Of a DNA stretch of 64,000 nt, positions 47,747-59,631 are shown one piece after another. Source of the stretch: Mucidula mucida (taxonomy: Eukaryota; Basidiomycota; Agaricomycetes; Agaricales; Physalacriaceae); assembly GCA_015501055.1 (NCBI GenBank), contig JADNYV010000175.1, positions 1 through 64,000 of the forward strand. Direction: 5' to 3'. Position 1 is the first letter of the stretch. Each line of letters begins with the position of its first letter. Position numbers and translations under genes: made by a program. The notes under the pieces were generated by a model. That model saw nothing but the letters and a program-made list of their open reading frames with translations. It was not told the DNA's origin and searched no databases.

Positions 47747-48273
47747 TGTTATGAATCGCCATATTTTCACATTTTCAATCTTATCATATCTTATCGGGGG
47801 CTTGGCTTATCAACCAACGGACTGTTTCATCATCTGTTTCGTCACCGATCATACTCCTTTTCATTACCAAAGCCGTACTCATGTCGGACACACGTCCAAC
47901 ACATGGATGACATCATACATGCTGATACCTCATGGACTCCCTATTGTATACACACCGCCGACACTCGTAGCACACATGGACGTTTCAGTATTATTACTTA
48001 CATGCAGTTACCACTCGTATTTAATGGTTTCACGGACTAGTAGCATACCACACTGGGTCAAGGGCGTGGAGCATCCCTAGTGGAAACGTGTATGGACAAG
48101 GAGTCTCAAACACAGACTTACTAGTATATAAGTAGTAGTGTAGTATCATTGTACTTTAGTTCCGATCTCGTTTATACACCTGGCCTAGCCTAGTCTTACG
48201 AACGCGAACATTTTCTCTTTCAGTTCTTGCTGTGGTACCTGGTTGAGTCTCGTGGCTTAGTCAGTCGCTAACA
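47747..48273 (+). repeat. Right LTR of copy 2
   Basis: 527 bp, closer to the copy 1 LTRs than to the left LTR of its own element. Preceded by the polypurine tract AAGGAGGGGGTGA. Confidence 0.92.
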
Positions 48274-48333
48274 TTGACCCGTAACAGCGCCCACTGAAGT
48301 GCAACTGCCAAAAGTTTGTTCTCGTGAGAGCGG
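48274..48333 (-). mobile_element. Leader fragment of the older chromovirus copy
   Basis: About 60 bp matching the 5' leader of copy 1 (about 21324-21382), in minus-strand orientation. Homology ends sharply at GAGCGG. Confidence 0.85.
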
Positions 48334-48707
48334 ATGATGAACAACTGAACAGAAATTGCAAAGGCATGACCTACGGAGTTGTGGAGTTCTTGAAGTAACT
48401 CTTTCTCATGTGTTGCAGCAGTTGATGGTACACCGTTCAGTGGGGACACTAAGGTGTCCACGTTTGCGCGCGACTCCTCAAATCAGGAATCTAGAGGCCT
48501 ACCCTTCCCTAAAATATGTAATGCATGCTGCGAGCAGGTCAGCAACAAGACTTGACAAGTTCAAACGTTCAGGATCGAGTAACTGGAAAGTGACGTGACG
48601 AACGCTCCTTCTTTCTTACCACCATCATTTCTTAGCTCGTTTTGATCAATGTCAAGCACGCGTTTCTAGTCTCCGTTGTCCTTCTTCTTTGAACATATAT
48701 CTACGCG

Positions 48708-49630
48708 ATGCGGACGTTTGGCTCGATTTCCAATGCCTACGTCGACGAGTCGGACGACCTTGACTCTGACTACGACGAGGAAGAACAGGATCAAAGTGAG
48801 TCTACTCTTTTCCTCCATTACAACCTAAACCACGGTGCCTAGACGTACGGAACGCCTTGTTTCTCAGATGGCTCAAAGGTGCGCGAAGGCCGCCCCAAAA
48901 CCCCTCCCATCAACGCATATATTCGCATAGAATTTCACGACGAGAAGGACTGGCGCAAACTCCGTGGACCTCCTCGCCCTACAGGATACGAAAACGCCGT
49001 CATCGCCGTCCGCATGTGCAAGGTCAAATACGAACACCCAGCCGACCTGTACGTCCTCAAGGGCGTTGGGCCGACCTGTGTGGAGCGGTTGGTGTATTAT
49101 CGGCTATGCGCTTGGATTGTATTGACGCATATAGCCTGACGGAGAAGCTGGAAGAGCACTGCAAAATGAACGGAATCAAGATGCCTCTACATCCCTCCCA
49201 GCGTCAAAGTGAATTTGAGTCTTGGCTAGGCGCTAAGGCTGACTTTGGCTCGTAGCGAGCGCAAACCCTTCAAAACGCGTCAAAGCTGCTAGGAAGGAGG
49301 CTGCCAGCACCAAATCTCAAAGTCGTGTTCGCAAGTCGTCAGTCCAACTTCAAGACCAGGACTCGAATAAAAGCAAACATGATTCAGATGGTGACAACGA
49401 CGGTGAGTAGCTCGCTCTCCAAGTCCTCTTATTTAGCTGACGCGAAGGACACCTTCAGGATCAAGACATCTCCGCAGGCGCCTCTCTGACCTCGAGCCCA
49501 AGGACTCGAAATCGAAATCTGAAGGTAGGTTGTTTTTGACAGTCTCCCAGACAAAACCTAAGCTGATCATCAACTTACAGCCTTAGCTGAACTACGCGCC
49601 TCTCGTGCCGCACGCAAGAACCGATCATGA
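48708..49630 (+). CDS. MUS81 N-terminal HhH-only protein, paralogue 1
   Basis: Seven exons in consistent phase give 205 residues: 48708-48795, 48843-48878, 48931-49087, 49135-49208, 49256-49402, 49459-49524, 49581-49630. After an acidic start (SDDLDSDYDEEEQDQ) comes the pattern of the MUS81 N-terminal helix-hairpin-helix domain: NALFLRWLKEF, then GYENAVIAVRMCKVKYEHPA, LKGVGPTCVERLTEKLEEHC. In MUS81 this domain binds DNA and partner proteins next to an ERCC4 nuclease. Here the nuclease and second HhH are absent, and the protein ends in a Lys/Arg/Ser-rich tail (KRVKAARKEAASTKSQSRVR). The paralogue is at 57774. It may be a DNA-binding regulator or a diverged duplicate of MUS81; MUS81 itself is not in the window. 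Exon 4 is 74 nt, as is the matching exon of the paralogue. Confidence 0.8.
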
Positions 49631-50068
49631 AATCTGAATCCGCTGACTTCTGACGTTTCCTGTTCTGGTGTTCGCTCTGAATGACTTCTTGCTGCTGCTT
49701 TTACTTGACCTTATGCTTTTGATGTTACGCACCCATGGCTCTCTCTATCCTCCTCATCTGCTGTTTCTAGAGTCTGTATTGTCGGGAAATTTGAATTTTT
49801 CTTATGTCCATTTTTCAACGGCACTAAGGCCCTAGTGGTAGATGGCATTGTTCTAGAAACGACCAAAAAAGACTAGGTCCCCTCGACGTCGAATTCTACA
49901 CTATTGAATACACAGCTCGGTCTTTTCCACCTGAGTACCACTCATGCATAGCGATTCTCTATCAAAATCGAATGTATCAAATTACGAAAGGGTCCAAAGA
50001 GTATAAAGCCCAGATGAAAATAAGTAAAAATCGCCAGAATATCGCCTTCAATAAGATAAATGCAAAGT

Positions 50069-52072
50069 CTATAGGCACCCAGCTAGCATGGAAGCAATAA
50101 ACGCCACCGCAACAGTCTTCATCGACCACTTCACTTCACTCCTCGCAGCACCGTTCACTTGGCTGACCGATGGCGTTTGCGAACACAACCCCGCAGATTT
50201 AGGCATCAACACCCTCGGCATGCCACCGTCACTCGCCACCACCAAACTTCCACTTCCATCCAGCTTAAGCGCCGTGCACGACAAAACATCTACGATGTCC
50301 TCGTTCGCACCAAATGTTCCCGAAATGCTCCACGTCGCGCTGCCGCTCGCACCTGTATTGGTGAGCAGAGTAAGCATAGGCGCTTTCCATATGGCTATAG
50401 TCGATGCGTCGGCTTGGGGAATAAATGTCATCTACGCAAACTTAGATCTACTCAACAGCCAGCAGATTAGCATTACGCACTGGTGTAGTGAGAAAGTTGT
50501 CATTCTTCGAAATCGCTACTTTTCGGGCTTTGTTCAGATCCTGTACGTGGGCGACGAGTGGCTTGTCCGCGGTCTGATAGCCAGATAACCATAGACTTGA
50601 CAGGGAAATTGAGCTTGACCGGCACAATGACGAGCTTTACTCACGCTTCGCGATTAGAAGGATCATTTCCGCCGTTGAATTCCTGTTCTTGACCTAAATG
50701 TTCTCGTCAATTCACGTCTCTATCAGTAATATGCCGACGATCACCGTAATACAGGATTGGGATTCCGTCACTCACGAACGAGTAAGCCATCGCGTTTCTG
50801 ACCAACTGCACGGACCAAGTCAGCGTCTTATCAAGATCAAACCAAATCCAACAAACGTACAGCCTCATCGCTGGTCATATTTTGAAATCTCGGGTTGTCC
50901 TGGTTCTCCAAGAACGATCCCGTCATAAACGCGCCTTGCCTGTACGTCTTCTGTGATTGTGTGGCAATGTCAACCAGGCCGGTCAAATTTCCGCCCACAG
51001 AGGAAAAGGCGGCCACCAACGCAAAGTAGCCAGGGTAGTCGAGCACGCTGTCCATTACTTGCGTGTACCTGTCCACATAATTAACGTCTCCAAGGAAGAC
51101 CTGTAAATCGTCAGCGAAGAATTCCCGAGGGAATCGAATAGAGGTGATTTACCTCTCCCATGGAGAAGACACCAGCAGCGTCGACAAATCCTGGCCAAAA
51201 GTCGGCCCGGACATGCTTGACCGTGTCTATGCGAATGCCATCTATACCGTATTCCTGGACCAGGCTTTTGATCCAGTCATTCATCTGGGCAACGATATTC
51301 GGATCCTCGGTATTCACATCGACAAGTGCAACATTCGAGTCTCCAAGCCAGCATTGTTCGACTTCCGTCTGATTTGTGTAGTCTTTGACCCAGCAGAAGG
51401 GATGGTAGTCTGAAGACTGCGGGAAGGTAAGCGAAGTGTAATTGAAGTCGTCATTAGATTGAAGGTCGGCGCCGGGCTGGTTGGGAACGAGAGCCATGCT
51501 AGAAAGGTTGATTTAAACAAAAAGGCGGGAGTAAGGCGGCTCGCCCTTACTGATTAACTACAACGTCGACCATAAGGTACATTCCGCGGCTGTGGAGCGT
51601 CGATGATAGCTTTTTGAGATCGTCTTGACTGCCAAAGTGTAAATTTAGAGAATGGATGTCTCGAGTCCAGTATCTGTGAAGACGCCTTAGTGAATTGCGG
51701 GGAAGAAGAGCAAGATCTTACCCATGGTAAGCCTGTCCATATTTTGTGACGCCTTCGAGGTTCGCGACGATAGGCGATATCCAAACAGCGTCGAAACCGA
51801 GCTGCTGAATGTAGTCGACATGGTTGATGATGCCCTGCCACGAACCTCCACAACGCATGCCTTTAGCAGTGTCGCAAATCGCGCCAGCATCACCAACGAC
51901 GGCGAATCGGTCAGTTAAGAGCTGACAGACGCCGTCAATCACGACGTCGACGTACACCTCGAAAGCTTGCCTGATAGATGGACCGTGACCGCCATTCGTC
52001 TGCATTGGCCGCCAGAGAGAGAGAAGCGAGGGAGAGCAGGAGAAAGACAAAGGCGTGCAGTCCGCAGTCCAT
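50069..52072 (-). CDS. GH13 alpha-amylase-like enzyme, probably GPI-anchored alpha-glucanotransferase
   Basis: Nine exons in phase give 532 residues: 51971-52072, 51722-51921, 51551-51673, 51153-51498, 50861-51100, 50745-50805, 50645-50693, 50481-50595, 50069-50431. Intron 1 is GC-AG (donor GCAAGC). A signal peptide covers residues 1-22 ([18 protein letters not shown]). GH13 regions: I DVVVNH (137-142), [11 protein letters not shown] with nucleophile Asp233, III MGEV with acid Glu257, [12 protein letters not shown] with Asp325. Region IV normally reads ENHD; here His is Gln324. Then [17 protein letters not shown] is typical of fungal alpha-amylases. The C-terminus has a small-residue site (NGAARS), a spacer and a hydrophobic end ([16 protein letters not shown]), as in GPI signals. 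Fungal AgtA-type GPI enzymes also lack conserved active-site His and act on wall alpha-glucan, so that role is inferred rather than starch breakdown. Confidence 0.9.
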
Positions 52073-52657
52073 GGCTGGTGGTGGTAATGGTAAGAAATGG
52101 GTTGGGTTGGGATTTGACCGGAAGTAAAATACACGTACAAGAAGCCCTAAAGACGCGTTCTTGCCGCGTTCGGAAGCAGTGTGGCGTACGCCACCGCTCC
52201 AACTTCTATTAAGAACGGCGGTTATGTGCCATTCGATGACTGGACCGAGTAATAGCAGGTTTCATGGCGCGCTCACGCCAAAGCACACGTCGGGAAACAC
52301 GAGAGACATGAAGCATTACTTTACCGAGCTGGTTACGTATAGAACAATCGTAGGCGTTATACGTGCTGAAGACTCAGCGTAAGATAGCCAAGAGTAAAGC
52401 TGATCCAGAGCTAGTCATGGCGTTTCTCCACAGGAGCGAGCCACCAAAGCGTGATGAAGAACTCGCAGGCGTTGCTCCGCATTTCGATCCTGTACCGAGC
52501 TGTGCAGATCCCTTGACGATGCTTTTGTGGATGTTGGTGATGTCACGTCACTCTCCGTCACATTTGTTCGGGGTTTCTTATTACGACCACCTGACACTCA
52601 GGTATGAGAGCCGAATTTTCCCTTCCCCTGCAATCTAACGAATGAATGCTGTATATA

Positions 52658-54331
52658 ATGTTACTCGCTGATATAAAAGCCCTTTTGGATGTCAAAGGAT
52701 ACGCCTTTGACGAGAAGGATCTGTCCGCCATACAAGACTCGCTTGCCTAAAGTGAAGCAGAGTTCGAGGAGGTTTCCAGGCTGAAGGAGGAGCTAGAAAC
52801 AAGACTCCGGGACACTTCCGCCCGATTCTCACACCTCAAGAGCACCATTGCGGACTTCAAGACAGCACTTCGCTGCAACCCTATCCGCGTCCTCATCCCG
52901 AAATCCTATCCTACATCTTCTTGGTATATTGTGGCATTCATTCAGCACGACTTCCTTCATCCATGAAATTGGATGACCTCTTTTCTACATTCCATGATGT
53001 TTCACGTCGTCGAAAAGTGTTGCTATCAGTTTGTCGGCGGTGGCGCACCATAACTACAAGCACGCCACGCCTCTGGGCCGCTATTGATTTAAGTGGACCA
53101 TATGTTATTGGTCCGAGAACACTTCGGTACTTTGCCGACAGGACTACTCCCTACCTTCCTCCAGATGTGATAGACAAGCACTGGCAAAGAATTGATCAAG
53201 CGATTCAGAGGGCTGGTAGTGTTCCTCTTTCCATCGCACAAAGCTTCGCAAGTCCTAGGTATTATCGAGACGTCGCACTACAAGACACCGAAATGTCCAT
53301 AATGCTCCAGAGGCTTGTGGAACTGTTACCTCGCACCCAAGATGTCAATCTGCAGTTCATTCTGTTGACTTCGACGATGTTGCCTGCACTGTCGGATCAC
53401 CCCAAATGTTGGCCCCATACTCCCATGCCGCATCTGAAAACTGTTCACATAGCTTCGCATTCTATTGTGGGCGATATGTCGCAGTGGATGCGCCATTTCC
53501 TGCGCCAAGTACCACCAAAGCAGCTGGTCGACGTTGAACTATCTTGTGGGGACGATGGATTATTTGTGGAACATATCTCGCGCATGACCCATGTCAAGCG
53601 TCTGTCTCTATCGTCGTGTTCTCTTGCTTCCGTTAGAAGTTTCAAGAGCACGCTCGTTCTCGAAAATTTGTCCTTGACCCAAATAGTTTTCCCGTCGGCC
53701 GGGCCTCCTGGACCTCCAGTCCCCGTGTGTTTATTGCGCTTGGCATCCCTCACGCTCGAGGTATTCCCTCTGGTATTGAAGGGTTCTCAGCTGGCTCACT
53801 CTCCCCTCCCTACAACACTTGGACATGTCTTTCATATTCAACGACGAGCGCGGCGAAACTATCTCCTTTTCGTCCTTGCCAAAATTTTTAGAACGCTCTC
53901 AGTGCCGTCTGCAGTCGCTGAACATCACAGACAACGCTTTGATCACTCCGTCGGTTTTGTTGGATGTACTTCGCCTTCAAGAGCACTCGCTCACCTCGAT
54001 TTCGCTCCTGAAATGCGCTCTCGGCGAAATTGATCGGTCCGTTCTTAACTTCCTGATTGGAACGCCAACTCAGGTGCCTCTTCCACTGCTCAGGCGCCCA
54101 GAGCTCAAAGTGGCTCCAGAGCAGGTTTCGGGCCTTTCTCAGTTGCTTCAGCACCGATGTTCCATGATCACCCAATCCTCCCGATCAACATGTTTGGACT
54201 TTTGCCGAATATACGTGCACTCGAGAACGTCACTCTCTCTTGATTCTATCCAAAAACACAAGAACGTAATTCAGCCTTACAAAGATGCAGGATTAGATGT
54301 CGAAATGGAGCATTCTCGGAAGTATTACTGA
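52658..54331 (+). pseudogene. F-box protein gene, frame broken
   Basis: From the ATG at 52658 a coiled N-terminus runs into TAA at 52748, then continues (LKEELETRLRDTSARFSHLK). A one-base shift near 52870 moves to the F-box frame (PHPEILSYIFLVYCG, then LLSVCRRWRTITTSTPRLWA). LRR-like sequence follows to about 53790, where another shift leads to LQHLDMSFIFNDERGE and on to TGA at 54331. The arrangement, a coiled coil followed by F-box and LRR-like repeats, is the common mushroom type. It is convergent with the peroxidase gene. Confidence 0.75.
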
Positions 54332-54505
54332 TAGTTTCTTGGAGGTAGCGTGCTCTGTCATGATCAGCCTTCAGCACAAGATAAATCACATTTCTCTGCA
54401 TAGAGATAAAACACCGGCACGAGGACATTTGTTGTAAGACGAGTGTATAATTACATTTGAAGAAATAACCGTAGCTCTGAAGCGCCGCCGTCGTCAGCCT
54501 GATTT

Positions 54506-56309
<1,804 letters not shown>

Positions 56310-56626
56310 GCTAGAGCATCAGAAAAAAGGACACAAGCCTCGTCCAATCAGGGCAATTGCAAAGAGACTGGGCGCTGTAATTAGTACAGTTGGCCGTAAT
56401 CCACACGCGCAAGCCCAGAATTTTTTGACAGTCAGAACCAGAGCACTCGGCGAGCACCAGAGCACTGGTAGCAGCAGAAAGTCGTCCACGTACGTTCCAA
56501 TCAGTGACATACTTTGCGAGACGGTCTTGAATGTTGGGGTGGTTTATACATGGACGTGGAAGCACTTCTTCCAAGTTGTCAATCAAATGCACAACTTTAC
56601 CCCAATCTCAGTCGTAGGACGCCCTG

Positions 56627-56644
56627 GTGTGCACAGAGAGTGCA
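56627..56644 (-). promoter_or_regulatory. Two putative metal-response elements
   Basis: On the minus strand TGCACTC (56644-56638) and TGCACAC (56633-56627) both fit TGCRCNC, the metal-response consensus described in Phanerochaete mnp promoters. They lie about 380-400 bp before the ATG. The motif is short, so chance is possible. Confidence 0.35.
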
Positions 56645-57773
56645 CGGCCGCGAACAACGCGGCCCGAAACTTCCAATGCTTACGATGATGTTAACCGAGA
56701 ATAGCGTCAAGCAAACTAACAATAATGGCGGCTATCGACTTGCTGAAATCAAGTCCTCACACATCACATCGCCCCACACCAGAAAAACGGAAGGTCGTAG
56801 ACAATGCATGAGGAAATTTTTGTATCGAAGCGGGTGATTGACGCGCACGGAAGTTGGAACGCAAGGCTACCGAGGACGGATGTGGGAAATCACCGGACGG
56901 GGAGCAGTCCAAAGGGTGAAGAAGCAGAGCTACGCTTTGTTCTGCTAACCAGCTCGGAGCCGAGTAGTAATGCCGAGCCAGCAATCATAGCTCGCCGCGT
57001 CCTGAGACGCGTTTTAGTAGCGCTTTGGAGCTCGGAGCTTCAAGAACAGAGCCACAGCGGGGATAGCGGCTATGGAAGATTGAAGTCTCACCCCGAGCTA
57101 GCGGCGAGCGAGGAGAAAAACAAGCAGACAGCGTGGTAAGGGTTATGTGATGGCGGTGGGAACCTAAAGAGTGACCGCGTGCCGCCTCTATTCGACTGAT
57201 CGATGACACTGACACACATTCAATTACCGCCCCCGGTGTAGACCGCCTCGTTCATTCACCCGACGTCCCGCTTCCCACCAAATGCTACTTGCATATGCCT
57301 CCCGAGCTCACACACCCACGTCGAAACCTGATAACCCATCATCTTGGTCTAATGTACAGCTTGTGATTGGTACTATACATACACGGGAATTGGCACAACC
57401 GAGCATCGACAACTGATAAACACAAATACCACGATGAAATAAAGGATTACGGGAATAGGGCATATGCATGTATTCGGAAAGGACGTGAGGTTCATTTTAT
57501 TTCAGAAGCCATTTTGGGACGAGGGATCTGCACCGATAGGCTGTGTAAACCCGGGAGAATTAGTTGGAGGGAACACCGTACACAAGTCGATTCTCTAGCC
57601 CTCACAAAGAATTAGTCAAGTGTTAATGGTGGTTGCCAGTAAAAAGTTGGTGAGCACCGAAAACGGCAGCTTCGGTCCTTCGGATGCATCGGGCCGACTC
57701 CGTTTTGCAATATTGCGTTCGTTGTCATCCTTTCCTCCATCCCTCATATCTCTAACGTGAACCCAAGTCAACT
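56645..57773. other. Intergenic interval
   Basis: Distal promoter region of the peroxidase and upstream region of the second MUS81-like gene. Open frames here lack support. Confidence 0.5.
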
Positions 57774-58554
57774 ATGCCCGCCGCAGCAAATTCTCTCTTC
57801 TTGAAATGGGTGAAGGGCAACCAATTGCACCCCCATTTACGCGCTAAACTTTGCCCAGGATTCCACGCAGAGAAGGATTATAAGAAGCGCGGAGGGCCTC
57901 CGCGTGCAACGGGCTACGAGAACGCTATTCGCGCCCTTCAATCCTGCAGCACCAAATATGACCACCCCAAGGATTTGAAGGACCTCGATGGTATAGGTCC
58001 GACGTGCATTTCCAGGTAAATATTCGTCTCCAGTCCATTACGCGTCAAAAGATGGCTCAACGCGTCTTTTTCGCGCTAGACTAATAGAGAAACTCGAGGA
58101 GCACTGTGCCAAGAAAGGCATTCCCATGCCTGAGCCTAAGACGAAACCCAGAGGTATCAGCACGACGCGACTGTCAATGATTAAGCTGTAGCTTATGGTT
58201 TTCCCAGCGCCGCGAAAGAAACCCGCTTCTAAAGCGCCCAAGCAGATTGAAGACGATAGTGAAGGTGAGGACGAGGTCGACGAGAAGCCTGCCCCGAAGA
58301 AGAGAGGTATAGAATGATGGTACCCTGAGTTTGTCCGACCTATTTGCCTAGCCACGGCGAAGAGACAAACGAAACGCAAACGCGAAGACTCAGACGACGA
58401 CGATTATGAAGCCGAAATCATAGTAAAGCCCCAAGGTGCGGTCCTCCATGCCAAACGAAGTTCCCCGTTCATTGTGACTTCAGCGAGGCCGCGACGCGCC
58501 TCTGCAAAGCGCGCCCGTCCGTCCGTTCCTTCTGATGAAGAAGACATAGCCTAA
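57774..58554 (+). CDS. MUS81 N-terminal HhH-only protein, paralogue 2
   Basis: Four exons (57774-58015, 58080-58153, 58208-58306, 58352-58554) keep phase and give 205 residues. By alignment with paralogue 1, an additional 42-nt GC-AG intron at 57817-57858 is likely (donor GCAACC, acceptor CCCAG), giving 191 residues. The HhH region reads NSLFLKWVKG, GYENAIRALQSC, YDHPKDLKDLDGIGPTCISR, LIEKLEEHCAKKGIPMP. The remainder is basic and acidic low complexity (KRQTKRKREDSDDDDYEAE, RPRRASAKRARPSVPSDEED), a likely nuclear tail. No ERCC4 nuclease domain follows before the stop. Confidence 0.82.
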
Positions 58555-59053
58555 TTTAAGTAAGAACTTCAAACGCAGGACGTACGGAATGGATTTTTCA
58601 TAGACATTTTTATCACCACCTTTTTAGAGCAACACATCGCACCGAGCAGTTACATGTAGGTGTTGAAATCGACTACTTATAAAGGAGGAGCGGACCTAAA
58701 GGAAGCTTCCTCTATTGCGGAAGACTGTTGAGGACCATGCCAGTAATCCGAACTCAGCATTCGGTGTGGCGTCTGTAACCCCCAAAACGAGCTATCTGAT
58801 ACATTTTTGTAGGCGTTGTCGCGTTCTCCGCTCGCTCACCCTTTTGGTTCTGTACGACAAATTGACGTGCCTGGTCCCCTAACGTTCCTGATCTCTCGGA
58901 ATGGAGTTCGCGTTACCTGGTTTCATGGCATACGACAGCTGATTGGTCTAGGTCTTACGACATGAAGACGAACGATGATCTTTTTCTGTACGTTTTAGAA
59001 AAATATTCATGATACACCTAATGTGTTTGGCTGTGAACAAAAGGTTGCTCAGA
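58555..59053. other. Intergenic interval
   Basis: 3' flank of the MUS81-like gene; nothing recognised. Confidence 0.5.
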
Positions 59054-59631
59054 TCAGACAGCACCGACATCGTTGTCCCCTGTATAACCGCCAACTTCAA
59101 ACACCACTTTGTGAATCGGTGCGTCCTTCAGATTGTTTTGTTTCACGCGCTTCAAACTTGATAATTCTTCCTCCTTAAGCTGTTGTGCGCGCTCGTTATC
59201 TGCCTTACGAAACTCTTCTGCACGTGAAGTGCGTTCGCCAAGAGGCCGCTCAGACGCACCATATCGTCTTATTCTAAGGATTGTCTGACACGAATAAGAA
59301 GCAACGCTGCAGTAATGACACGCGAGATTGATCGTTGCTCGCACAAGAGGTACGTGTCTTGTTTGATAGGAACGATCGAGAGGAATCAGATTCGGTGGCG
59401 CAATAGGAATCGAGAAAACAGGGATGAGGCCAGGACCTAAAAATTTCAAGATTGCGATCGTTTGACACGCTTAAATCTAGACCCGAGAGCGTGGCGTTGG
59501 GTGTAGATCAACGCTTCAGCTGGTTTAGCGGGCAACCGATAATCACCTAAGCCATTGGATATGTTATGTAAAGCTCGAGTTTTCTCTCGTTGCGATTCAT
59601 ACTCTTCGCCTTCCCTTTCCAGAACCATCAT
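59054..59631 (-). CDS. Possible small uncharacterised gene
   Basis: Two minus frames, 59446-59631 (MMVLEREGEEYESQREKTRA, then GLGDYRLPAKPAEALIYTQR) and 59054-59449 (IPVFSIPIAPPNLIPLDRSY, then GERTSRAEEFRKADNERAQQ), look coding by composition. They could be two exons, but the candidate splice sites around 59430-59470 do not join in phase. Family unknown. Its ATG overlaps the start codon of the next gene on the other strand. Confidence 0.35.

Larger units (their letters stand above)
41787..48273 (+). mobile_element. Ty3/gypsy chromovirus copy 2, decayed, with mismatched LTRs
   Basis: Same family as copy 1 on the opposite strand. The internal part (42323-47746) is nearly identical to copy 1, including both Gag TGA codons. 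The left LTR (41787-42322, 536 bp) and right LTR (47747-48273, 527 bp) differ at many positions, and no target-site duplication is visible. The left flank is integrase and the right flank is 5' leader of an older minus-strand copy. Several homopolymer indels break pol. Confidence 0.93.

Noticed and set aside
48879..49139. 86-codon frame beginning REGRPKTPPINAY as an alternative N-terminus for HhH paralogue 1
   Set aside because: The segment is a GT-AG intron (48879-48930). Removing it restores alignment with the paralogue.
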